DNA from: Mesocentrotus franciscanus
Taxonomy: Eukaryota; Echinodermata; Echinoidea; Camarodonta; Strongylocentrotidae
Assembly (NCBI GenBank): GCA_037976565.1
Contig: CP137674.1
Span: 2,786,762 to 2,850,761 of the forward strand
Direction of reading: 5' to 3'
Length of the DNA stretch: 64,000 bases
This document shows, in pieces, positions 23,501 to 38,100 of this stretch. Below the pieces are notes generated by a model that did not search any database, had not been told where the DNA came from, and was given only the letters and a program-made list of their open reading frames with translations. Each line of letters opens with the position of its first letter. Position 1 is the first letter of the stretch. The position numbers were made by a program, and so were the translations under genes.

Positions 23501-26500
23501 TCTCCATCTTGACCATCACGATCATCATCACCACCATCACCACCATAGCCACCATCACCACCATTGCCACCACTCGCCATCGTCGTTATCAGCGTCAACA
23601 TTTTGTTACTATTAACATCATTATCACCATAATCAACATTATCACCATCAACATTATCATCATCAACGTTGTCAAACCATCGTCGCCACCATCAAATATA
23701 TCATCATCAAAGTCCTCATCATCCATCACCATCATTACTATCGACACCATCATCACCGCCGCCTTCATCATCATCAGCATCATCATACCATCAACGCTAT
23801 CATCACTATTATTGCCATTACATTTATGGTCATGATCACCATCATCATCATCATTATCATCATAACCATCAATAGCATCATCGTCAATATCATAAGGTTA
23901 CGTCTTCGATGTCGCCATAATAATTATTCGCCTAAAAAATATGTCACACAAACTAATAATACCATAGAGAGATAGCTACCTGATCCCGTGATTGCTAACT
24001 CAGATCCATCGTGTTGCCATGGACCAAACTTTATAGGACAGTGTTGGTAGTCAAACGGGAAGTTAGCAACGTTGAGTTGGCAGCTAGTCCGGATGATGTG
24101 AGGCGAGCCCCAGTTCACATGACCAGTGTGTTCGATCTTAACAATCTTGTTGTACATGTATGTATCGTACGAGTCACCAGCACTGCAGATAAGAAAATAG
24201 TGATCATTTTAATCGTTGCATACTTTATATTATGTTTGTAAATCCCGCTGTTCCGACCAGCAAAGCTTGTTGTACAGCTATGTGATAAGTAATTAATTGA
24301 TAATGATGGTGATGATAATGATGATGATCCTCAGCACTTGTATGGCGCCATTTATCTGTTTCAAATATTCAAAGGCGTCCGCTCCTCCAATAGTCATGGA
24401 CTACACATTTGCTTGAAAAAATTATGATGATATTGATAATGATGATGTTGATTCTATAATATATCCCAAGTTGGCCACCCAATACCCAATATTCAAATGT
24501 GCATCTTCTTTTTTTTTTCCTCATATATATATCAAATTGAAATCCATCTAACACATAAATCTGTGAATCTTGATGTACACCCCCCCCCTTCTTTTTCCCC
24601 TTTCACCAATATTTTTTCTCTCCATATTTGCATTATTATGTATCCATTGAGGGTAGTCATGCTATCAAGCTTTGCTTACTTTGTCAACCCTCCTGTTTGA
24701 TGTTTTCGATTAGTTACAGCCAACCTTACTATTTTTACATATACTCTTTTGTCATGTATAAAATGTTCAATGACTTGTTTGTTATGTATTTGTAAAACTG
24801 TAAAAGAAAAAGAAAATCAAACAGAAAAAAAAATAAATCAAATCAAATCAAATCAAATCAAATAATAATGATGAAGATGATGAAGGTACTGATGATGATA
24901 ATGGCGATGATGGTGACGATGACGGCGATGATGATAACAATGGTGATGGTCATGTTAATGAGATGACGAGTGTGTTCATGCTAATTACAATGATAATGGT
25001 AATGATGGTGTTGATGTTAATAGTGATGATGATGATGATAATGGCGATGGTGGTGACGATGACGGCGATGATGATAACAATGGTGATGGTCATGTTGATG
25101 AGATGACGAGTGTGTTCATGCTAATTACAATGATAATGGTAATGATGGTGTTGATGTTAATAGTAATGATGATGATGATAATGGCGATTTTGTTAACCCA
25201 GGGAAGCCTCATAAGCTTTCATGCTGTTCTTCCTGAGGGCCCTGCAGTTATCATTACACCAGCAATTCCAAGGTATCCATTAACACCTGGGTGAACAGTC
25301 ATCATTGTGATCACTCTTATTTGTTATAGATGTTAATGACACTACCGTCATCATGTTTTATTTCTTATAGATGATGTCATTCTTACTTGTTATATATGAC
25401 GATGTTACTAACGTCATCATTGGCATCATTCTTACTTGTTATAAATGACGATATTGGGCATCCAGATGAGGTCAGAGGTTATTTTGAAGCTCTTGAGTCC
25501 ATCAAAATCTGCTGGATCCCAGCGAAGAAATTCATCGGTCCAGTCCTAATGTGTTACGCAGTCATCGTCACACGAAAGAAACGTTAAATTAACAATGAGA
25601 ACAAGCTTCAGTAAACAACTCCCACTCAAACCGCTGTGATGTATTTATATAACTTACAAGTACAATATCTGTTTATAATGCTCAAAATGAAAGAAAGAAA
25701 GAAAAAGAAGAAAAAGAAGAAGGTCAGCAACCTCAGTATTATTACTGCTCTTCCTGAGGGCCCTTCAATTATTATTACTCCAGCATTGATGGGTACCATC
25801 GAAACCACACCTGGGTCAACAGTAACCATTATACCACTATAACAAAGTGCTCCACTATCAACCATCATTAGTCAATGTAGTTGTGGTGGCAGTTTACATT
25901 ATTTGGACAAAAATACACGTAACAAGATTGTAGGTTGGTACTAAGGATTACGTAATATTGATACTTATGTAAGCTGATACTTACATATGACATCCATACA
26001 TTGGCCTTCAGCTGTTGTAACCGTTCATCCTGTAAATACAAACAAAATTTATCATGCAAAGTATCCTTCAAAATAATATCAAACATCCAAAACCTCGATT
26101 GAAAAAATCATGCCAACCATTTCAACCAATTAACTCCCATGGAGTCATTAAGCATATGGTTCTGTACTGAGAAGTTGTTGGTATATACGAGTTCAACTCT
26201 GGGAAAGATGATTACCTAGATCAAAGTACGTTTAAATCCATCATGTTTAATGTGTGCATGAGTTAATAGGTTCATGCGTACTTTCCACTGTCGTAGACCA
26301 AACTCAGATTAAATTAAACTTACGATGTTGTCTAAAGATTTAAAAGAAAAAATAGACGCCAACAAAATTCGGGGGAGGGGCTGGGGGCTTACCAAAACAG
26401 TGGATTAACTGACCATTTCAAGAATTTGAGAAACAAAGAGCTGCATTTCTAGATCGGTTGGTGTAGACTCGTTGATGGCTGGTCTGATGTGTCTGTTATA

Positions 26501-28233
26501 AGGATCCTCTCCATGGAATAACTTTTTAAACAACTTCTTGGTCAGCAGACTGCATCTCCCTGAATGCGAAATTTTTCAAAATATAATTTGATTAAATTCA
26601 AAACCTGATTTTTATTTACCCCGTTCCATAGAAATAAAGATTGGAAAAAAGAAAGAAAATTAAAACATATTTCCGTCATGAGATGTTGATGGCGTGTCAT
26701 ACGGAGAGAAAATGAGTAACTAAGATTTGACAGAAAATATTAAACACCAATTTGACTATTGTGGGAAGGAATCGGCTAGAATATCCTTTTAATAGATGTT
26801 GAGATCTATTGAATTTGACAGATGGTGTGGAATTCGTGATTATTATTATAATACTTGCAGGAAGACGAAAGTATATAATACACACTCCATGTTAACCTTC
26901 TTCACGCTGTAAAACACACTGTTTTATTGTAGATTATGAAAGATACACAAAATAAACACAGCACAGTATGTCTGAAGAGGGGATTACAATATTGTAATTG
27001 TTATGGCTGTGTGAACACAATGTGTGTAAACTTACTTCACACTGTGTTTTCTATTTTTAGACGCAAGGGAATGATATTAGGCAGTATCTCTGCCAGCAAT
27101 GAAGCAAACACATTTCAGGTGAAACTTCTTGTATTTCAGAAAGTCATGTACGGGGTATATAACACAAAATTCAAAACATCTTAAAGTGATTGATTACTAC
27201 ATTACATACTAGCTTATTGATCAAGACTCTCAGTAAGTGTGCATAACGTCTTGAGGAGCCCATCCTTTACGTCAGCAAAACTGTATTTTATCTAATACGT
27301 GTTCTGAAACACATTTGTTGATTACTCCAGTGTAAACGATGAACAGAACAGCGGTATCATAGCTTTTCTCCTGTATGTGATGTATAGTCGTACTTTTTGT
27401 ATTTTTAAAAAGTGATCTTTTGGAGAAAAATTGATCCTTCTCAGGTAAATTACATGATTGATAGTATTCTTTCCAAGCCCCTATCATGATTTATTTCAAT
27501 GAAATCACTGTCGCATACACTATGATTAGGAAATACGTCTAATACCAACAGTTGTGAGAAGTGGAAACGCATTTCATTCCTGGTAGACGTCTGCTTATTC
27601 AGGAGAGCGCTCATTCAGATTGAAATTTGCAAGCATGAATTAATTCACTGATTGCTTCATATGACGGAGTGATTTTTTTCTTCCATCGCGCACCGAGGAA
27701 CAACGCCGGTTCAGAGAAATTGCGCCAGAACACAGAAGTCCACCAATCAAGACACTGCAAATTCATTACGAGAAAAAGGCCCATGACACACTATAAGAAT
27801 GAATGCGCATCCATACAGACTCAGTGACGCACCGACAGGTAACACAAAAGATGACAGAAATTGTGTACGCGCCAAAATACGTCATGTATCGGCCGGTGTG
27901 AAAATTGTCGGTATACGGAGAAAAAGATGATGTTCTAGTGAAAAACCCAACACCTGTCCAAGTTTTATCGGCTGCTCCTTGATCTCATGAACCGTGACAT
28001 ACAACTAAGATTGATAGGAAGGTACATATAAATGAAAAAGGAAAATTAATTTGGAGACATTGAAAAAGGAGAAAGAGAGAATAGTGGATAAGAAATTTGA
28101 GAAGGATAAGGAGAGGATTGAAGAGAAGAAAGAGAAGAAAGAGAAGAAGAGGAGATTATGGAGAAGAAACAGTAGGATGCTAAGGAGAGGATGGAGAAGA
28201 AGAAAATATATATCAGTTTATAATCACACCATG

Positions 28234-28278
<45 letters not shown>

Positions 28279-31200
28279 CGTGCGTGTGTGCGTGCGTGCG
28301 TGTGTGTGTGTGTGTGCGTGTTGGGTGTTAGGTATATATACACATATCTTAAATCCATCTTTAACACACTGCTTAAAGGTTATGCTTTCTCCCCTTATGT
28401 TAGAATGGATTTATGCACATTTCAGTGTAGATGACCTTCGGGAAGCTCAAACAGTGTACTGGTATACTTTCCACTAGTTCTCAAAGACTGTTCTTATTAT
28501 ATGTCCATCTTTTCAAGATGTAATTGAAGTCCACGTCTCTATTATCATTGCGCGAGGGAAGTGACAAGACGTACGTCCTAATTTGTTAAAAGTTGGTTGG
28601 CAGGGCAACTGTCGTATTCTCTTAACGATGACTGCCGCCAAAATATTCATGGTCACAACCTCGAGAGGTTGCACTTATATTCATCTGCATTGTATGAGCT
28701 TTCCTATCACTTGGAATTCACGCTAGCTTTAGATATCAACCATCTACCGTAAGAATGTATTGTATACAAAGACACATCTACAGCATCCATTGTCGTGTAC
28801 TAGCAATAGATATGTTTTAAACATGTGCCTTTTCTCCCCGCCCCCCCCCCCCTCTCTCTCTCTCTCTGTCTCTCTTTTACTCTCTGGATTTTATTTGCTA
28901 TATTTCGCTCTTAAAGACATACCAACTAAGTGATTATTTATGTTTACTCTTTCTCTTTGATCATTTATGTAGATTAAGTACGTTAGATTATGTAGTTTGT
29001 TCAGCAATGGCGCCGCACTCTCATAGCACTATTGGTGTCCTGTAGCCGTTACACAAGAATGTGTATTTCCTATTTTGTAATGTATTATGATCAAGTATGT
29101 TAATAAAGCTATTTTATTCATTACAACCTCCAAAAATGTATCAATACCTCCTTTCGCTATATTATTGACACTGCAATAAATAACCTATTGAAATCATTTC
29201 AGTATTTCCTTAGTTTAGTCACATTTTTAGTCACAAATTGCAGAGTGATCCCCTATTTCTCTTTATCAAACATCAAGTTGAATGAAAAATTGTTCACGTC
29301 TTATCACCCTTAAACGTGTAACCGTATTGCCATGGGAAAGAGAGTATACATACTTTTACGTTTTACTGGCGTCTTTCGACATGTTCTTGTCTCTCATATT
29401 ATTTTCTTTTCTTCTTTCTGACTTTCATAAAGAGATTCACATGAATTAAGGTTATTTCAATATTTTGAAGGACGATGCATCTGACATAACGTTATCTTCT
29501 TATAACCATGATCAAAGAAGAACATTCCTTCGGCGCACCTGCTTGTTTTCTTTGATGATGGTGCGTGTTCTTCCATTAATTTGTCACATTCATTAACGTC
29601 TAAAATCAAAGGATGCGGGTCATGATGCGCTGCCATATCTTTAATGGCGGTCCCCGCCCTACATTGTTAATGCATCTACTCAAACCGACCACAACATAAT
29701 TGAAGATTGGGAAAAAGCGAGATGGGAACAGAAAACTGAAATGAAATTACTTAACTTGTCATTAAGCAGACTGTGGAAGAATTCTCATCATGCCAAACTA
29801 CAGAGTTGACCAGATAAAAGTACAAATTTTGTCTTAGATTAACCCTCTAGATATTTAACATGATTAAGAATCTAGGAAAGAAAATCAACTCATCAAGGAG
29901 AATGGGAAGAAAGACTATTCTCCGAAAAGGAAAAAAGGGAAATAGGCAAGGAAATGATATAGTTATAGTAATGTTAGAGTCACATTGTTCTCCTTCATTA
30001 GTCATGTTAGCTTAAACTAAAGACCCTGTCGCAAGTAAAAAATGAATAGATGAATTAATATATATCAAAGGAGAGCTTACAAGCCATAGATTACAATAAT
30101 ACCAATTATATGCTACTTTAGTGCCTGTCAGACGAGTAACAGCTCTCTGAAAACTCGAAATATAAAGCTTTGAAAATCGGGAGTTGTCGACCTAAAAACC
30201 AGCTTTCGAATTGATGACATCATCATATGTGGAGTATGCATATTCACAAGACTTTGCATTAATTAAGTACAGCTCATAGCCTCAGCCGATCAGGTGCACA
30301 TTTTATGTCGTCATTGTAACTGCGGCAAATTTGACCCCTGTTGACCTGTAATTTGGAGAGGTGCGGAAAATAAGGTTTTAATTCGCTTTTGTGCAATACT
30401 GAAAGGCAAAATATTTTGAATTTCTTTATATTTGTATTTTATGTTCATTCAGCTTTCCATTGATATAAGTCGTATTTTCATCGGACAGGGTCTTTAAGAA
30501 AAATATTGACCAAGATATAGAGGATAGATGGTATCATATAACCATAATTATGTTTGCCTTCAATTGTTGACTTTGCCCTTGCCTGTCCGACGGCATCATA
30601 ATGTTTTATTAATATTACGTAACGCCTGAACATGGATGGCATCTGGTTGTGATTAGTAAATTTACGATGTATATGTGCAAGGAGAATGGCTGGTTGACAT
30701 CAGTCATTACTTATCAAGGAGGCTTTATACGAATGATCATGACTCGTGAATGTTCGGAGAACATGCATACATCATGTTTGGGCAGGTAGACAACATGCAC
30801 GAACAATCCGTTCATACTAAGTATCAGAACATTACATACATCTCTGAACAGTTCCTTCCTAAATGCAGCTCCTCCAGCACAGGGTTTATAGAGGTATTCA
30901 ACATGAGCCCCCTTCTCTCTCTCTCTCTCTCTCTCCCTCTCTCTCTCTCCCTCTCTTCCTTCCATCTACCCTAGATACACCGAATCTAAGAAACACCCTA
31001 GGCGACAAAGTGTTTAGGTCTCAATAAATTTAGAAAGGATTTCTAAAATGACTAAAAGGATATTAGGATTGTTTCTGTCTTTCCACTTTGTGATTATGAG
31101 TTTATATACGTCCATCAAAAACGTCGATGATTGAACCTAAATCTTATCTCTATTCTGCAGTAACATGAATTTTTATTGCCTTGATATCGTAATACTGTTT

Positions 31201-32128
31201 TAATTAAACCTATTTGTGGTTGGCGCCATTGTTGATGGCATAATACGACTTGCCATACGAAAAGTCTTCAGTTATAACGTACCATGCATAACGAACTTCC
31301 AATGTCTCTCTCATTTTGGCGTATAAATACATTAGCATTCTTGAAAATGAACTTTTCCAACTACACGGAAAAGAGCACCAAAAAATTAAGGTATGTTCGA
31401 AATGCTTTAGAAACACTACAGACAATGGACTAGACGTCACTATAACTACATGATGAAGAAAGTACGTATTAAACTGTACCTTTAAAGTGTAGGAGGATAT
31501 GATGTAGAACGTTTGAACCACTGTAGATATAGAATATGACGAAGTTGAAAGGGTGTAATTGGTTATGGATTTGAACTTTGCATTTACCATTGCCCTCTTA
31601 ACTGATGTAACCTGGCTATTAATGGTATTAATTTTCTTATAACGCCTTATTTGTAGCTTTAACAGCTCTACTATGAGTGTGTCGCCGCCAGCAGTTCCCG
31701 CCTACAGACATATGTCACCCGCTCTCGTCTCTCTAAGTTCTAGTCGCTTCCACCCTCTTAAAGTACGGGAAGACAGATACGTGAAATTCAATATACGGGA
31801 CTAATTAAAGTGTTGCAGTTTCTGAGAACCAATGCCAGGAAATTAAAAGTCAGCTTTCGTCTGAAGTTCATTGCACCCGGCCAGCGTATACTATGGAGTA
31901 AAGTAATGACTAGCCTTCTTTCAGTTCTATCTGACCTCTCTATCTAAAGCTAGTCAAAAATTAATATGGACTGAACACAACAAATCATTTCCCTTGAATT
32001 ATTTAGCATTGTTTTAACTGCATATACCACAAGCAGTGCACCTTATATGAGTTTAACTAATATGTATTATATTTTAGTGCAAGCGCCATGATCGCCTGAG
32101 TATGCGGATACCAGTGGTATAGAAGACA

Positions 32129-32165
<37 letters not shown>

Positions 32166-35100
32166 ATTTGTCTTCAGTTTAAAGGGAGTGGCTTTTCCGC
32201 CACATATCTCCCCACACATTTACTACGCACACCACATCGTCACACACATTTACTACGCACACCACATCGTCATACACAGTTACTACGCACACCACATCGT
32301 CATACACATTTACTACGCACACCACATCGTCATATACATTTATTACGCACACCACATCGTCATACACATTTATTACGCACACCACATCGTCATACACATT
32401 TACTACGCACACCACATCGTCATACACATTTATTACGCACACCACATCGTCATACACATTTACTACGCACACCACATCGTCATACACATAATTTTAATAG
32501 ATATATTAGTATTTTTCTCATATTCATATTCTTTAATTTCTATAATGATCTTAGAAAATCAGTTAAAAGTTCTGAAATTGAAAATATTTTGTTCTGTGAA
32601 GACTTTTCGGTCCATACCAGGAATGTTACCTGATGTTTCTGGACTTCATCTCTGACCAGTTGATGAATCACATCCTTCATTCGAAACCTTGTAAATATAG
32701 ACAATTAGCAAATTACTATACAGGTACATGTATATAAGTGCAATGAAGACATTGCGTAAACTCCTTGTTTTATCAAAATCTTTTTTTCAATATCAAAATG
32801 GCGTTGATATATAAATAAAGGTTTCATTTCACAGAGCACAACTGACGGTCCAGCATTACAAGACTACCATTCCTATCTATCTACTGCATGCACATTAGAT
32901 GATATTTATGATATTTGTACATCGAAATAGAGTCAGGTCTCGTAACAAAGTAATGTTAACGTGTGAGAGCAAAGCACATTTCGATTGCTATGCGGCATAC
33001 ATATCAATATCTGTAAATTTAAGAAAATCCTATTAAAAACCTATGTTTTTCATCCAACTCAAATATGATAATAAATAGTTGGTAGTAATAATAAATTCTT
33101 GGTAGTGTGTTACTGTGTTATCATACATACATTTTGTTTTAATGTCACCATTTCCACTATTATTGTATTGTGTACAATTGTATTGTGTTCAAAAAAATAG
33201 TTTGTGTCTGTTTTAAAAGAGTAACTGCACGATCCTGACGACATGAACGGCATGAACCTGTAAAAGTTCACACAACCCTATATCGACATAGACACGATGA
33301 CTATGAATAATTACATCAATATTTTTGAGACATTGATATTTGAAATAGAATATTAATACCGATAAAGGCCCTAATGACAGCTAAACTCATGACAATTTGC
33401 ATTAATTGGCATGATCAACCATGAAGGTGCTTTTTGTGTGCTGTGTCTTCAAATTAAAAAAAATACGGGCCTTAGGAACCTGACTATGTACGTCATTCTT
33501 TTAGATGGTAATGTCATAGTTTTTCTGTCCAGGATACAGACATAAAAAGTTGAAGGATTGCTCGAATTGATGGGTCGTATAAAACCAAAGAGCACGATTC
33601 GTCAAGGAAGTCGATGATGCTTTGGGAAAAATTTCTTACGCTTCAAATTATTGTAATAGAATTAGAGTGAGAGAGGGAAGAAAAATATATCATTTTTGTT
33701 GGTTAAAGCTAGGAGATAAAAATGGAGTAAAATTGAGAGTGGAGAAAGAGAAGAGACTGAGAGAGAGGAGAGATAGGGTGTGCGAGAGGGGAAGGGAGAG
33801 ATGGTGGGAGGACGGGAGGGGAAAGAGAGGGAGGCAGAGAAACAAGGAGAGAGAGAGAGGGGGAGAAAGAGAGAGAGATAAGGGAGTGATAGAGAGAAGG
33901 GAGTGATAGAGAATGAGAGTGTGAGTGCAGGGAAGGATAGGTAAGGAGGAGACGGATGGAGGAAGGGTGAGAGGGGGTGAGAGGGGAGAGAGGGTTAGAG
34001 AGAAAGAGAGAAAGAGAGACTGAGGTATTGACTGAGGGGAAGGATGGGAAATGGAGAGGTGGAGGGAAAGAGGGAGGGAGAGAGGGCGAGAGAGGTGATA
34101 TGAAACGGAAATTACGCCATTTACGACCACGTTTTTATACCGCATATTATAGTCTAATCTCTGAGTGCAATTCATTATCTTGCAAAGATGGGGAGTTGCC
34201 ATAAATTTGGAACTTTCACGCTATTCAAAGTATAGTATTTTAAAATAGTATAGGATTTGTTTAATTCTAACGACCCTCTCTCGTAGTATGAGAGCACAAG
34301 AAAAAGAAACCATGTTCACAATTTTAAGATAATCTTGAGCTCTGGTATGGGAATCGTATGTCGAGAGAACATGGCTGTAATTCATTCTGGATTGTTTATC
34401 CTGCAGTAGATTGATTGTCTGAACCAGTAAAATAAGAACAAACTCACAAAAAACTTGCTGGAAATCATCATCAATAAAAACCACAACTCTCATTTGCACA
34501 TAGTGACCTGAGTTAAGCACCTACTTAGGGCCTACTTACCTTGATTTACTTATCTTTCTATGCTCATTACTCAGCCCCTATATATTTTCTACCAGAATCG
34601 TTTGGCGCATGCTACAGTTTTGTATTTATTTGAACATCCAGTGTAAGTTTTGTTGGATTCTGTAAGAATTTATTTTCTATCACTACCAGAACTCAAGCTT
34701 AACTTTAAGTGTGCACAAAGTATATAAATATTGTACTGAAGGAAAAAACGACGAGTGCATACATTTCAATTACTCTTACGTGCTAGACAATGGCGTATTT
34801 CACTCCTTTCTTTTGGTGTCTGAGAAAATTGCATCATTATATCACACAAATTTATATTTCAACATCACACATATATTAATTCATTGAGGTTCGTGTGAGC
34901 CTCGTCTTATACAAATTTGAGATTGATTTGAATCAATCGCAACTGAAAGTTAATCGCAACTTCTATCTCTTAAGTACTCAGTTGCGATTAATTTCAATCG
35001 CACATCTTTATAATACAAGCCCCTGGTTTGCAATATATTTTAGGTTTCAAGGTTTCAAGGTTTCTTTATTTAATATAACAACATCAAATAAATATGCAAT

Positions 35101-38100
35101 ACAAACAAATTCGATAGCATAATATTACACAAAAGATACGACAAGTAATTATACAATTATTCAAATAAATCATTTAAGATTGGCACAGTGGTGAAAACAT
35201 AGTGGCTTGGATTTTATAGACCCGTTGAGAATTTAAAAAAAAGTTACAAGTGCTCTGTAATATAAATATTATAATAAAAACCCTACCTACAAACTTTATT
35301 ACAACTTGTAAACAGTTGCTGGTATAGTTTTCTTATTCTGATTGAAATTAAATCAAAGATATTGACCTTTAAAATTTATTTCTGACTTTGATAAAAAATG
35401 ATAGTAAAAATCCAATTATATATATCTACACGTCATGTACATTGTATGTTAAATGTACTTGTTGTGGTATAGGTGTAACGGGGTTACATTGCTGATGGCT
35501 GGCTGCTTGTATGCTGGTCTGGATTTCCTATCTTCCCTAGGTCCTATGGCTGTTTATTAGAGAGCAGCATTTCACCTGTTCTTTGTAAATACGACTAATC
35601 GTCCCCATACGCCCTGAGCTTTCATGTCTGCGTGTTTCCCAACCCCGCCTTCGTGCAAACTCCTCCGGAAATAAACCCCTACATCATATATCTACACAAG
35701 GTTTCCAGGTATAATAACCACGCGTTTCGATGCTCATTGTAATTCAGATTAGATGTTATACAGTATGCCAGCCAGGGGCAGCGATCCCTGAGGGATGAGG
35801 GCGGAAAATTGTCAGGGGGAATCGTGCCCCTGGAAACATTGAAATAATAAAAGCTATATCAAATAAAACGCCCCCATAAGACCGTATAATCGTATTCATA
35901 ATAGGTATAACATGCATCAGGGCGGTGATCGGTGGGAGGGATGGTGAGTATCTCCCTGAAATCTTGAAATTTTGCAAAAAAGAATAAGAACAACAACAAA
36001 CGAAAGAGAATAAAAGTCTCTTTATTAACCAAACACTTTTGAATACAACAAACTTTAGGACCAAGGGAGGGGGTAGCCGCTCTTCTGATCCTCGTCCCTC
36101 GTGTTTACAATGCTCCTTCATATGTCGCCCCCTCCCAACCAGTCATGACAAAACATGTCCTCATGTCAGCAGTTGAATGCAGTCTCTAAGTCTGAGATTT
36201 TAAAAGTTTACCGGTTAATTCCTTTATTTATTGATTGGATTTCCCAAGAAAGAAAATACGGAATCTCATGCCATCTAATCTTGGAGAGCATCAAAATCCA
36301 TTGTTTTCTATATATATAAATGCTTATTATTCTAAAATTATGAAACAATTTTTTTTTTATAATAAGAAGAGGAACGCGATTTTGTGAAATGTTTGTCATA
36401 TATCTGATGAACACCACTTTACATAAATACTTTAAAATTGTTCAAGAGAAAACATTATATATGCATGTATCATGAATCTAATGCGAGTTTTATTTCAATA
36501 ATAGCGATTGATTAATGCATTACAGTACGAAGCACATTAAAGAAACAGATTCCCTTAATAGAGAATAAGCTATGAATCTAGGACTGGGTCATTATGGATA
36601 TTTAAACAAAGTACATGGACCTGAATGGTTGGCATCATGGCGTCACTGATAGATTATCAATTATCCCTCTTTTAGATCCTCATCGTTAGAATGGAAGTAT
36701 AAGAAATGGGTCAGGATGGTGACTTAGTGAGTCCATCAGGATTCCTGAGGTTATACCTGTATGATTAACATGTAGATGAGAGTCAATCCACTACTGATCT
36801 AGAGGGAAGAGTCTCTCATCATCTTGTTCCACGTTAGAGTTACGGTATGGATCCTAATCATACACATCAGTCCAGCAACCGGAACACTCATTTCCAACTA
36901 GATTAAATGAAAGCACGCTTGATGAAGCTTTTCTTCATTCGAAGGAAATTCGAAGAGTAATAACGAATACATCAGTCTTTTGGTTTAATTATTACGAGCA
37001 TGTGTATACCGAATACCGTCGTGCAGTCGGAAATTCATGGAAACAACGGTACTTTATCTTCATATTAATAATACCTGTTTCTTATTTTACCATTAACTGT
37101 CCAAAGCGCTTATAGTATTATTATTATTCTGGTCACAGGAATCATTTCAAATTTTGTGAATTACACTACACATTCTTTACTCCCTGAGGGAACATTCCAG
37201 CTAGTCGCCATTTTACGGGCCGTGCAGGGGCTCGAACCCACGACCTTCGCATTTCCAGTCAAGTGATTAAACCACCCGAACTATGTTGTTATAGAGTGTA
37301 ATAATTATATTCTATTATGAGTGAGGAACTCAGTTTTACCAAGACTCCCCTACTACATGTATTATGAATATGTCTCGAAATCAATCACTATCTAAATATT
37401 AATTAATGGGGTAAGGGAAACATATAAATATCAATTAATGTCACTTTATTCATGATTGATGAGATAATGTGGCTAGCAGCGAGCTAATTGAGTGCATTCC
37501 ATTAAGATAAGTCCTTGACAGAAGTAGGTAAAATGACCTTTCAGAATGATATTATTGTCACGTTCGTTTATTGATGTTTGTCCACTCAGACTCGTCTGAG
37601 AATGTTAACATCAACCAAATATGATGTTACTACCTTGACATCGTCTATGGATGCTTATATTTATCTTCTCCTGTTGTTGCATGAACAAAATTATCGCTTC
37701 ATTTCTGAATAAGAATTGTCCTATCATTTTTAGTTCTGTACTCTCACTGTAACACTAACAGTGTGTGTTTGGTAATTGAACGCACTATGACATTGGACGC
37801 AATTAATTTGCATTAACATGAACAATTTAATAAAGAATGAGAAAGGGCTCTCTACCCAAGAGGAAATTCTGTAAGATATAAATCCGAGTGCAATACCCCT
37901 CTAGGAGCCCCTAATAATCATAATGACCAGGGGCCCATTTCATAAAACTTAATATCTATAACAAATTTCTATGACAAATTTGCTCTCAGCCAATCAGATG
38001 CCTTGATTTCAGTAGCTTATAACAGTAGCTTGTAACTTGTTATTGATATCAACTTTTATGAAACAGGGTCCTGGTCTCCCAACTTTCTCCGAAAGATTAC

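Noticed and set aside
32179..32655. Repetitive protein genes on both strands
   Set aside because: Explained by a stop-free 30-bp minisatellite; there are no flanking exons or promoter.
33690..34202. 170-codon Ser/Leu/Pro-rich frame
   Set aside because: It is the complement of a polypurine tract and has no domain, start context or splice signal.
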